From assembly GCA_016870695.1 (NCBI GenBank), contig VGAV01000105.1:1-7557 (forward strand): a stretch of 7,557 nt of DNA. Reading direction: 5' to 3'. The notes below the pieces were generated by a model. The model was not told the origin of the DNA. It saw only the letters and a list, made by a program, of their open reading frames with translations, and ran no database searches. Positions 1 to 6,413 of this stretch are shown one piece after another (position 1 is the first letter of the stretch; every line of letters begins with the position of its first letter). The DNA is from Actinomycetota bacterium. GTDB lineage: Bacteria; Actinomycetota; Actinomycetes; Actinomycetales; Microbacteriaceae. A program made the translations under genes and the position numbers.

Positions 1-83
1 CCGCCGAGCGCCGAGAACCGCTGCTGTTCGTCGGCGACGACTTCACCCGCACGGATCTGACTCCGGCCCTGCCCACCTCGTGA
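1..83 (+). CDS. vapC: C-terminal fragment of a VapC-type PIN-domain toxin (partial)
   Basis: Only the last 26 codons are present; the reading frame begins at base 3 and stops at TGA 81-83. The tail contains PLLFVGDDFTRTDL followed by a short Thr/Pro/Ala/Leu end. The pattern 'LLF.GdDF..TD(I/L)' is the usual C-terminus of actinobacterial VapC toxins, which are Mg-dependent PIN-domain RNases neutralised by a VapB antitoxin. In that family the acidic residues in this stretch contribute to the metal site. The rest of the toxin, and any antitoxin, lies upstream of the window, so neither the catalytic N-terminal acids nor pairing with an antitoxin can be checked. The assignment rests on a short motif and is tentative. 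The stop codon forms the foot of the terminator hairpin at 81-138. Confidence 0.62.
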   Translation, partial: AERREPLLFVGDDFTRTDLTPALPTS

Positions 84-138
84 GACGAGAAGGTCCCGGA
101 TGCCACGGCGAGCGGCATCCGGGACCTTCTCGGTCTCA
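81..138. terminator. Two-sided terminator hairpin between convergent genes
   Basis: An 18-bp perfect inverted repeat (87-104 with 114-131) encloses a 9-base loop. Beyond it, base 86 pairs with 132, and after a single bulged G at 133 the bases 81-85 pair with 134-138, giving a stem of about 24 bp. It lies between the stop of the plus-strand VapC-like gene and the stop of the minus-strand RidA-family gene, so it can end transcription from both sides. There is a short TTCT on the plus side and AGAA on the minus side but no long U tract, which is common for high-GC terminators. Confidence 0.88.
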
Positions 139-147
139 CGATGAGGA

Positions 148-615
148 TCAGGCCACGGTGAAGACGACCTCGACCTCGACGGGGCTGTCCAGCGGCAGAA
201 CCGGGACGCCGACCGCCGAGCGCGCGTGCGCCCCCGCCTCGCCGAAGACCTGGCCGAGGAACTCGCTCGCGCCGTTGATGACGCCGGGCTGCCCGGTGAA
301 CTCGGGGACGGATGCCACGAAGCCGGTCAGCTTGAGCACGCCGGTGATGTTGTCGACTCCGCCGACGAGCGCGGCGGCCGCGGCGAGCGCATTCAGGGCG
401 CACTGGCGGGCGTAGTCCTTCGCGTCGGCGGGGGCGACGAGGCCCTCGGTCTCGCCGACCTTGCCGGTCGCGGGGAGCGCGCCCTGCACCATCGGGAGCT
501 GCCCGGAGGTGTAGACGAGGTCGCCGTGGCGCTTCGCGGGGATGTAGGAGGCGACGGGCGGCACGACCGCGGGGACGTCGACGCCGAGATCGGCGAGACG
601 CTCCGAGACGGTCAC
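148..615 (-). CDS. RidA-family (YjgF/YER057c/UK114) protein, 155 aa
   Basis: RidA proteins are small trimeric cytosolic enzymes that hydrolyse reactive enamine/imine intermediates released by PLP enzymes; divergent subfamilies have unknown substrates. The sequence shows the fold's hallmarks: GDLVYTSGQLP near residues 31-41, the helix rich in Ala around 66-86 (ALNALAAA), and the C-terminal block with Arg132 followed by SAVGVPVLP and VEVEVVF. Arg132 matches the substrate-binding Arg of E. coli RidA (Arg105). The protein is longer than classical RidA (about 128 aa) because of an N-terminal stretch of some 25 residues and an insertion near 43-60, as in the YjgF-like-1 subgroup. The start is GTG at 615-613: a GAGGG sequence lies 6 bases upstream, and the GTG overlaps the upstream gene's stop as GTGA, pointing to translational coupling. 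An open frame continues upstream to 1101 but is antisense to the PBP gene and not believable. Confidence 0.9.
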   Translation of the reverse strand: MTVSERLADLGVDVPAVVPPVASYIPAKRHGDLVYTSGQLPMVQGALPATGKVGETEGLVAPADAKDYARQCALNALAAAAALVGGVDNITGVLKLTGFVASVPEFTGQPGVINGASEFLGQVFGEAGAHARSAVGVPVLPLDSPVEVEVVFTVA

Positions 616-830
616 TGCTGGCCCTCGAACTGACGGGCCGCGGTCTCGGCCGCGCCGAGTCCGGCGTTGGCGGCGCCGCCGCCGGTCGGGCGCTTGAAGT
701 AGGCCACGAGACCGCCCTCGGGGCCGGTGACGACCTGCACCAGCTCCCAGCCCTGCTTGCCCCAGTTGTTGAGGATCGCGGCGGTGTTGTGGATCAGCAG
801 CGGCGTGGTGAGGTACTCCCACGTGGTCAT
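612..830 (-). CDS. DUF4177-like small protein, 72 aa
   Basis: This short protein begins MTTWEYLTTPLL and contains NNWGKQGWELVQVV around residues 26-39 followed by GLVAYFKRP. The 'WEY...LN.LG.eGWELV.....g....y.fkR' pattern is that of DUF4177 proteins, which have no established biochemical role. The last 20 or so residues are Ala/Gly-rich and look disordered. The ATG at 830-828 is preceded by GGGAG (841-837) with a 6-base spacer, which fixes this start over a 30-codon-longer frame. The gene sits upstream of, and overlaps by 4 bases, the RidA-family gene. The same two-gene order is recalled near ponA2 in Mycobacterium (Rv3678A/Rv3678c). A cytoplasmic accessory role linked to the RidA protein is inference from that pairing only. 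Confidence 0.85.
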   Translation of the reverse strand: MTTWEYLTTPLLIHNTAAILNNWGKQGWELVQVVTGPEGGLVAYFKRPTGGGAANAGLGAAETAARQFEGQQ

Positions 831-940
831 ACGAGGCTCCCGGCGGGTCAGCTCGACGAGCGAGCGCGATGGTGGACGCGTACGCGCGCGAGCGCACGCC
901 TTCGAGGCATCGCCCAGCAACGTCGCTTAGCATCAAGCCT
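831..940. promoter_or_regulatory. Divergent intergenic region driving DUF4177-ridA and the PBP operon
   Basis: These 110 bases separate two divergently transcribed operons, so both promoters and any shared operator should be here. On the plus side a clear -10 is described separately. On the minus side no convincing -35/-10 pair is visible; the only landmark is the ribosome-binding GGGAG at 841-837. A perfect 10-bp palindrome (CGCGTACGCG, 867-876) lies roughly in the middle and could be an operator, but alternating CG runs make such palindromes likely by chance here. Confidence 0.5.
928..933 (+). promoter_or_regulatory. -10 element (TAGCAT) for a probably leaderless PBP transcript
   Basis: TAGCAT matches the actinobacterial TANNNT -10 consensus. 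Its last T lies 7 bases before the A of the PBP start codon at 941, which is the usual distance from -10 to transcription start. No Shine-Dalgarno sequence is present between it and the ATG. Together these suggest transcription begins at or within a base of the ATG. A -35 is not evident; TTCGAG at 901-906 would leave a 21-base spacer, which is too long. Confidence 0.55.
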
Positions 941-3643
941 ATGCCTGAGAACAAACGAACGGCCAACGGTGTGCTCGGCGGCATCGTCGGCCTCGTCGGC
1001 CTGAGCGCGGCGGCCGGCGTCCTCGTGACCGCGGCGGTCACCCCGGCCATCGCCGTGTCCGGTGCTGCGGCGAACAGCGCCATCTCGATCTTCGACAGCA
1101 TGCCCGACTACCTCGAGATCGACGAGCTCATGCTCCCGACGACCCTCTGGGCCGGCGACCAGGTACTCGCGCAGTTCTTCGACCAGAACCGCTCCCCCGT
1201 CACCTTCGACCAGGTCGCGCCCGTCATGTACGACGCCGTCCTGTCGTCCGAGGACCCCCGGTACTACCAGCACGGCGGCATCGACCTCATCGGAACGACC
1301 CGAGCGCTGCTGAATAACGCGGCCAACGGGCAGACGCAGGGCGGCTCGTCCATCAGCCAGCAGTACGTCAAGAACGTGCTGGTGCAGCGGTGCGAGCGCA
1401 ACGCGCGCGCCACCGAGGCCACGGACACGCAGCCCGCGCAGACCCGCGACGAGGTCCTGCGCGCGTGCGCCACGGAAGCGATCCAGGCCGAAGGCGTGGA
1501 GGGCTACCAGCGGAAGCTGCAGGAGATGCGCTACGCCATCAGCCTCGAGAAGCGCTACACCAAGGACGAGATCCTCCTCGGGTACCTCAACATCGCCAAC
1601 TTCGGCGGCACCACCTACGGCATCGACGCCGCAGCCAAGTACTACTTCAGCGTGCCCGCCTCGCAGCTCAGCGTGAGCCAGTCGGCCATGCTCGCCGGCA
1701 TGGTGCAGAACCCGAACCGTTTCCGTATCGACCTGCCGAACGGCTCGATCTTCAGCGCCGACGGCACGATTGGCTACAACAAGGCCCCCGACGGCTCGAT
1801 CGACGACGTCGACCGCGGCTCCATCCAGGGCCTGTACACGCTGCTCGACAACGGCGAGATCACCCAGGAGCAGCTGCTCACCGCCGCCGACGGCTACAGC
1901 GCCACCAAGGGGCGTCAGCTCTACGTGCTCAGCCAGATGGAGGAGACCGGCAAGATCACGCACGAGGAGTACGTGGCCGCCGCGATCGAGCCCATCACTC
2001 CGCAGATCACGCAGCCCTCCCAGGGCTGCGCCAGCTCGGCCGCCCCGTACTACTGCCAGTACGTCGTGGCGACGATCCTCGACGACCCCGCCTTCGGCGA
2101 GACCGAGGAGGACCGCGTCCGCGCGCTGCGCCAGGACGGTCTGAACATCTACACGACTCTCGACCTGCGCATGCAGGACGTGGCGCAGACGGAGATGAAC
2201 GAGCGTGCGCCGCAGTCGATGGAGAACATGAAGTTCGGCTCGACGGCCGTGAACATCGAGGCGAAGACCGGGCGCGTCCTCTCGATCGCGCAGAACACGA
2301 AGTTCACGCAGGACGGCGAGCTCGCTGCGAACGACCCGTCCTACAGTTCGATCGTGTTCGCGGGCGACCTGGACAAGGGCGGCTCGATCGGCTTCAGCGC
2401 CGGATCGACGTTCAAGCTCTTCACGCTCGTCGACTGGCTCGAGACGGGCCACTCGTTGAACGAGACGCTGAACGGACGCGTCGGGCCGGCGCCGAACATG
2501 ACCAACTCCTGCACGGGCAACTGGGTCAATGCCAGCAAGACCCGGATCAACAACTTCGCCCGTGACCCCGGATACGTGGGCACGCCCATGATGTTCACGC
2601 GCGACTCGCTGAACACCGGCTACCTCGCGATGGCGGCGGAACTGGACATGTGCGACATCGCCAAGGTGGCCAAGAAGCTCGGCGTGACCAACGGTCGCGG
2701 TCAGGACATCACGATGGCCGTCGCGAACAACGTCATCGGCAGCGACAACGTCTCCCCCATCGCGATGGCGGGCGCCTACGCCGCCGTCGCCAACGGCGGG
2801 ACGTACTGCCAGCCGAAGGTCATCGACCGCGTCACCGACAACAAGGGCGGCGAGCGCGCCGCGCCGGAGCGCACCTGCTCGGCCGCGATGAGCCCCGAGG
2901 TCGCCGCGACCGCGGCCTTCGCACTGCAGGGCGTCATGAGCCGCGGCGGTACCGGTCAGAGCGCGAACCCCGGCGACGGCACCGAGGTCATCGGCAAGAC
3001 GGGAACCCACGAAGGCTGGCAGACCTGGATGATCGAGTCGTCGACCAACGTCACCACCGCAGTGTGGGTCGGCAACATCGAGGGCGAGGTTGACCTGTTC
3101 AGCCGCTACTTCCAGGGTGGCCGCCTCGCCGACGTCCGATACGGCCTGGCACGCAGCATCCAGCAGACGGCGGACGAGCTGTACGGCGGCGACGACTTCC
3201 CCGGTCCCTCCGCAAACCTCATCCGGACGATCCAGCGCGATCTGCCGAACGTGGTCGGCCAGTCGCTCGACAGCGCCCGCTCGACGCTCGAGCGCGCCGG
3301 GTTCCGCGTCTCGATCGGCGAGCCGATCGACTCCACCAGCGGCCCGGACACGGTCGCCGCGCAGAGCCCCGGCGGGTCGACCGCCGCAGCCGGATCGACC
3401 ATCACGCTCAGCCCCGGCAACGGGGAGGGTGCGACGGTTCCGAGCGTGGCCGGGCAGAGCCTGCCCGAGGCCACGGCGACCCTCCAGGGCGCCGGGTTCA
3501 CGAGCCTCAGTCTCGGCAACTGCGTCACGCAGCCGGACGCGCCGGACCAGGGCCAGGCCACGGGGACCAACCCCGGCCCCGGAACCAGCACCAACCGCAA
3601 CACGCCGATCGCCATCGACGTGATCGCGAAGAACTGCGGATGA
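941..3643 (+). CDS. ponA2: Class A (bifunctional) penicillin-binding protein with two PASTA domains, PonA2-like, 900 aa
   Basis: A membrane-anchored peptidoglycan synthase that polymerises lipid II and crosslinks stem peptides outside the membrane. After a short cytoplasmic tail, a membrane segment spans about residues 11-42. The GT51 glycosyltransferase domain (about 75-290) has the catalytic motif SEDPRYYQH (Glu104, His111), GGSSISQQYVKN (134-145), RKLQE with the second catalytic Glu195, and KDEILLGYLN from 208. The transpeptidase domain has all three active-site motifs: STFK (Ser489, Lys492), SLN (556-558) and KTGT (686-689). Two C-terminal PASTA repeats (about 768-828 and 831-900) bind muropeptide or beta-lactam-like ligands in this family. 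About 35 extra residues with two cysteines lie between GT51 motifs 2 and 3, and the ten cysteines fall into five consecutive pairs. The ATG at 941 was chosen over an in-frame ATG at 869 because the TM helix follows directly and a -10 element precedes it. The stop overlaps the next gene as ATGA. All catalytic residues are intact. Confidence 0.95.
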   Translation: MPENKRTANGVLGGIVGLVGLSAAAGVLVTAAVTPAIAVSGAAANSAISIFDSMPDYLEIDELMLPTTLWAGDQVLAQFFDQNRSPVTFDQVAPVMYDAVLSSEDPRYYQHGGIDLIGTTRALLNNAANGQTQGGSSISQQYVKNVLVQRCERNARATEATDTQPAQTRDEVLRACATEAIQAEGVEGYQRKLQEMRYAISLEKRYTKDEILLGYLNIANFGGTTYGIDAAAKYYFSVPASQLSVSQSAMLAGMVQNPNRFRIDLPNGSIFSADGTIGYNKAPDGSIDDVDRGSIQGLYTLLDNGEITQEQLLTAADGYSATKGRQLYVLSQMEETGKITHEEYVAAAIEPITPQITQPSQGCASSAAPYYCQYVVATILDDPAFGETEEDRVRALRQDGLNIYTTLDLRMQDVAQTEMNERAPQSMENMKFGSTAVNIEAKTGRVLSIAQNTKFTQDGELAANDPSYSSIVFAGDLDKGGSIGFSAGSTFKLFTLVDWLETGHSLNETLNGRVGPAPNMTNSCTGNWVNASKTRINNFARDPGYVGTPMMFTRDSLNTGYLAMAAELDMCDIAKVAKKLGVTNGRGQDITMAVANNVIGSDNVSPIAMAGAYAAVANGGTYCQPKVIDRVTDNKGGERAAPERTCSAAMSPEVAATAAFALQGVMSRGGTGQSANPGDGTEVIGKTGTHEGWQTWMIESSTNVTTAVWVGNIEGEVDLFSRYFQGGRLADVRYGLARSIQQTADELYGGDDFPGPSANLIRTIQRDLPNVVGQSLDSARSTLERAGFRVSIGEPIDSTSGPDTVAAQSPGGSTAAAGSTITLSPGNGEGATVPSVAGQSLPEATATLQGAGFTSLSLGNCVTQPDAPDQGQATGTNPGPGTSTNRNTPIAIDVIAKNCG

Positions 3644-4563
3644 CGGGCCCCGTCCTGAAGGCCGCCCTCGCACCCCTCGGGGTCGCGGGGGCGGCCGCCG
3701 TCGGGGCCACGGTGTGGGGCGTCGGCATCGAGCGCTACCTGTTCACCGTCCGATACCACGCCCTCCGGGTGCTCCCCAAGGGCGCCGAGCCCCTGCGCGT
3801 CCTGCACGTCTCCGACGCGCACATGGCCCCCTGGCAGCACCGCAAGCAGGAGTGGATGGCGCAGCTCGCGGAGCTCGAGCCCGATCTCGTCGTGAACACC
3901 GGCGACAATCTCGGACACCGCGACGGACTGACGGGGATCCGGACGGCGTTCGCGCCGCTCCGCGGCATCCCGGGTCTGTTCGTCCACGGATCGAACGACT
4001 ACCAGGAGCCGTCGCCGCGGAACCCCCTGCGCTACTTCCTCGGCCCCTCCGGCACGCAGCCGAAGCACAAGCATCTCGACGTCGGTGCGCTCGATCGCTT
4101 CCTGGGCGACGACCTCGGCTGGCACCTCCTCGACGACACCGCCGTGTCGTTCGAGGTCAAGGGCACCCGCATCACCGCGATGGGCGTCAACGACGCGCAT
4201 CGGAAGTGGGACCACCCGGAGCTCCTCCCCCCGATCCTGGACACCCTGGATGCCGCCGACCTGACGCTCGGGGTGATGCACGCGCCGTACCGTCGCACGC
4301 TGGACGAGTTCGTCGACCTGGGCGCCGACGTGCTGTTCGGCGGACACACGCACGGCGGGCAGGTCCGCGTGCCGTTCTCGCGGAAGGCCCTCGTGGCCAA
4401 CTGCGACATCCCGCTCGACCAGGCCCGCGGGCTCAGCGAGTGGACCCACGGAGGTCGCACCGTCCCGCTGAACGTGAGCGCCGGACTCGGTCATTCGATC
4501 TATGCGCCGGTGCGCTTCGGATGCCGGCCGGAGGTGTCGCTCGTCACGCTGCTGCCGCGCTGA
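3640..4563 (+). CDS. Membrane-tethered calcineurin-like metallophosphoesterase (YkuE/Rv3683-type), 307 aa
   Basis: A two-metal phosphoesterase of the calcineurin-like fold. An N-terminal hydrophobic segment (about residues 8-27) likely tethers it to the membrane. Metal-site motifs appear in order: SDAH (Asp59, His61), TGDN (Asp89, Asn90), GSND (117-120), MHAP (His214) and GGHTHGGQ (His236, His238). The usual GNHD/E is replaced by GSND, so the His that normally aids catalysis is absent while an Asn and Asp remain. The C-terminal block ending RFGCRPEVSLVTL is typical of the family. The ATG overlaps the PBP stop by 4 bases with no strong ribosome-binding site, so translation is probably coupled and the protein is made with the PBP. 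The same order, ponA2 followed by a phosphoesterase, is recalled from Mycobacterium. The substrate is unknown; an envelope phosphoester or lipid-linked diphosphate is inference. A terminator follows at 4582, ending a two-gene operon. Confidence 0.92.
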   Translation: MTGPVLKAALAPLGVAGAAAVGATVWGVGIERYLFTVRYHALRVLPKGAEPLRVLHVSDAHMAPWQHRKQEWMAQLAELEPDLVVNTGDNLGHRDGLTGIRTAFAPLRGIPGLFVHGSNDYQEPSPRNPLRYFLGPSGTQPKHKHLDVGALDRFLGDDLGWHLLDDTAVSFEVKGTRITAMGVNDAHRKWDHPELLPPILDTLDAADLTLGVMHAPYRRTLDEFVDLGADVLFGGHTHGGQVRVPFSRKALVANCDIPLDQARGLSEWTHGGRTVPLNVSAGLGHSIYAPVRFGCRPEVSLVTLLPR

Positions 4564-4581
4564 CGTCTTCTCCCCAGCCAC

Positions 4582-4618
4582 CGAAAGGGGCCGATCCTTC
4601 ACGGATCGGCCCCTTTCG
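4582..4618 (+). terminator. Terminator of the PBP-phosphoesterase operon
   Basis: A perfect 16-bp stem (4582-4597 with 4603-4618) has a 5-base loop, TTCAC, and starts 18 bases after the phosphoesterase stop. The 3' arm ends in CCCCTTTCG, giving a short T run within the stem rather than a U tail. It separates this operon from the surface-protein gene. Confidence 0.9.
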
Positions 4619-4678
4619 CCGTCGCGGCGACCGTCAGGACCGACACGATCGAGGCTCCTCGACGAAAGGACTCTCGAC

Positions 4679-6196
4679 ATGCACCATCCCCCACCCGCTC
4701 ACAGGCCCCGACGCCGGCTGCTCGCGCTGGCGCTCGCCGGTGCGGCGATCGTCGGCGTCGCCCTCGCCGCCCCGACCGCGCACGGCGCCGACCGCGGCTC
4801 GGGATTCGGCACCTGGGCCCCGCTGTCCTCGCAGGGCTGGCACGGCTCGATGATCGCCGGCGACTCCCATACGTACTGCGTCAATCCCGGAGAACCCGTC
4901 CCGACCGGGACCAGCACCGACATGGGCATCAGCACCGACGCCAACGGCATGAGTCCGCAGCAGCTGGTCTCCATCAACCACCTCGTGTCCACGTACGGGC
5001 AGACCGATGACGCCGTGCAGGCGGCCGCGGTCGGCTGGGCGGTGAAGGCCATCGCCGACCTCGACACGACGCTGCACTCGTGGGGATACACGGGCGACTC
5101 GTTCCCCGAGGCGATCGACTGGATCATGCGTCGAGTCGCCCCGGACGCCAACCCCGCCATCCAGGAGCTCGCGCAGAAGTATCTCACCGAAGCGGCCGCC
5201 ATCACCCCGCCCCGCACCGACGGCTCGCTGGAGCTCACCACCGACGGCGACGACCCCACCCGCGGTACCGTCACCGCCGACGTCGACCCGCACGCCACCG
5301 GCGAGCTCCATCTGGAGAACGCCGTCTTCAGCGACACGGGGAGCCCCCACCGCGGCGGCGTGCACGACGGCGAGGTGTTCGCCATCACGGCGGCGCATCC
5401 CGACGGCGACGTCCGCCCCTACACGGTCCGCGCTCGCGGCACATTCGCCTCGCGCTCCGCCGCGGTCCGGCTGTTCACGACCACCGGTCAGCAGGAGACG
5501 GCCGGGCCCGGCGGGATGACGGTCTTCGAGGTGACCGGCGAGGACGCGGCGCCGCGCCCGGTGCGGTTCGCTCCGCACATCACCACCCGGGCGCACATGG
5601 ACGACGACGGGAGGTTCGTGGATGCCGTCACCTTCAGCACCGAGGACGGCGTCTGGCCCCAGCGGGCGGACGGCACACCCGTTCCGATCCGGGCGACGGC
5701 CGACCTCTACCGGACGTCGGCGTTCCCCGCGGAGTCCGACGTCATCCCCGACGGCCTGTCGCCCGTCTCCTCGCTGCAGGTCGTGAGCGACCCGTCCACG
5801 GGCGTCGGCACGGTGTCCGTGTCGACGGAGGAGGCCGTCCCCGGACCCGGGGTCTACATCGCGGTCTGGCGCATCGAGCGGGCCGCTCAGGATGCCGAGG
5901 TCGCAGCCCACCTGCCGACGGACTACGTCTGGCGCGAGCGCTTCGCCGAACCGGCGCAGACGTCCCAGTGGGCACCGGCGCCGCCGCCCTCCCCCACGCC
6001 GACACCGACGCCCGTGCCGACGCCACCAGTCGTCGAGGAGACGGCACCGCCCGCCCCCGCCCCTGCACCGGCGACGCTCGCCACCACGGGGACCGACGGC
6101 GCGGCCCTGGCGGGACTCTCCGCCGGCGGCGCGGCGCTCGCCCTCGTCGGCGGCGTCATCGCCGCGGTCGTGCACCGCCGGCGCACCCGCGTCTGA
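4679..6196 (+). CDS. Secreted LAxTG-type wall-anchored surface protein with possible thioester domain, 505 aa
   Basis: The start ATG has GAAAGGA (4664-4670) 8 bases upstream. Residues 1-37 form a signal peptide: Pro/His/Arg-rich N-region with RPRRR, a hydrophobic core 14-31, and cleavage probably near Ala34-Ala37. The mature N-terminal part has HTYCVNPGEP (Cys67), then INHLVSTYG and a helix with Gln114 in AVQAAAVGWAVK; this Cys / 'ILxxYG' / 'Q.A..W' layout resembles Gram-positive thioester (TQxA-like) adhesin domains. The middle (about 185-430) looks beta-rich and Ig-like, with no cysteine in it. A Pro/Thr/Ala linker spans 432-466. The C-terminus is a sorting signal: LATTG (467-471), a hydrophobic helix, then HRRRTRV. 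LAxTG is the motif recognised by class E sortases of high-GC Gram-positives. It should be covalently attached to peptidoglycan and exposed. The gene stands alone between two terminators; its promoter is not evident in 4619-4663. The ligand and function are unknown. Confidence 0.85.
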   Translation: MHHPPPAHRPRRRLLALALAGAAIVGVALAAPTAHGADRGSGFGTWAPLSSQGWHGSMIAGDSHTYCVNPGEPVPTGTSTDMGISTDANGMSPQQLVSINHLVSTYGQTDDAVQAAAVGWAVKAIADLDTTLHSWGYTGDSFPEAIDWIMRRVAPDANPAIQELAQKYLTEAAAITPPRTDGSLELTTDGDDPTRGTVTADVDPHATGELHLENAVFSDTGSPHRGGVHDGEVFAITAAHPDGDVRPYTVRARGTFASRSAAVRLFTTTGQQETAGPGGMTVFEVTGEDAAPRPVRFAPHITTRAHMDDDGRFVDAVTFSTEDGVWPQRADGTPVPIRATADLYRTSAFPAESDVIPDGLSPVSSLQVVSDPSTGVGTVSVSTEEAVPGPGVYIAVWRIERAAQDAEVAAHLPTDYVWRERFAEPAQTSQWAPAPPPSPTPTPTPVPTPPVVEETAPPAPAPAPATLATTGTDGAALAGLSAGGAALALVGGVIAAVVHRRRTRV

Positions 6197-6204
6197 CGAC
6201 CTCC

Positions 6205-6247
6205 GGGAGGCGCGGTGCGGTCGAGCGCCGGCCGTGCCGCGCCTCCC
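6205..6247 (+). terminator. Terminator after the surface-protein gene
   Basis: An 11-bp perfect GC-rich stem (6205-6215 with 6237-6247) continues inward through two wobble pairs into a further 5-bp stem (6218-6222 with 6230-6234) and a 7-base loop. It begins 8 bases after the stop codon and lacks a U tract. Confidence 0.75.
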
Positions 6248-6413
6248 CGTCGCCCTGTGGCGGTCCCCGCGTCGCCGTCCGCCGCATCTCCCCGCCGCCG
6301 TCGAGCGGTGCCCGCGCCGCCATCAGCCCCCGTCCGACGCGTCGGGGACGCGCCCGGAGCGCACGGTGGTTCGGAGCACGGGTCGGAAGAGGGTAGAATC
6401 GTAGGGTTGCTCA
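6248..6413. other. Spacer between surface-protein gene and tRNA, no gene seen
   Basis: About 165 GC-rich bases hold no ORF with credible protein composition or ribosome-binding site on either strand; open frames here are extensions of antisense or out-of-frame runs. The stretch holds a 12-bp palindrome (CCGACGCGTCGG, 6334-6345) and, at its end, the tRNA promoter. Confidence 0.6.
6370..6399 (+). promoter_or_regulatory. Promoter of the tRNA-Pro gene
   Basis: A good -10, TAGAAT (6394-6399), lies 14 bases before the mature tRNA 5' end. TTCGGA (6370-6375), 18 bases further upstream, is a plausible weak -35. Transcription would start near 6406, leaving a short 5' leader removed by RNase P. Confidence 0.7.

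Noticed and set aside
869..940. Starting the PBP 24 codons earlier at the ATG at 869
   Set aside because: It would place the -10 element inside the coding sequence, has no ribosome-binding site, and adds an Arg-rich stretch unlike a PBP N-terminus.
616..1101. Extending the RidA-family protein to 317 residues with an upstream ATG at 1101
   Set aside because: The added part would run through the DUF4177 gene, the divergent promoter region and antisense into the PBP, and has no fold-like composition. The GTG at 615 has a ribosome-binding site and a stop-start overlap.
848..3673. A 941-codon open frame antisense to the whole PBP gene
   Set aside because: The translation is dominated by Arg, Val, Ala, Gly and Asp with no recognisable motif, while the plus strand carries every catalytic motif of a class A PBP. 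Long antisense frames arise from strong third-position GC bias, which removes stop codons in that frame.
3106..4680. Long antisense open frame (524 codons) covering the phosphoesterase gene
   Set aside because: It crosses a strong terminator hairpin and has low-complexity Arg/Val/Gly composition; the plus-strand phosphoesterase explains the region.
4634..6175. 513-codon antisense frame and a 438-codon plus-strand frame (5080-6396) over the surface-protein gene
   Set aside because: Both are rich in Arg/Gly/Pro/His without motifs, and neither has a ribosome-binding site. The frame from 4679 has signal peptide, linker and sorting signal in order.
6334..6345. Perfect 12-bp palindrome upstream of the tRNA promoter as an operator
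   Set aside because: In DNA this rich in CG, palindromes centred on GACGCGTC are expected by chance, and tRNA genes rarely have such operators. No second copy is present.
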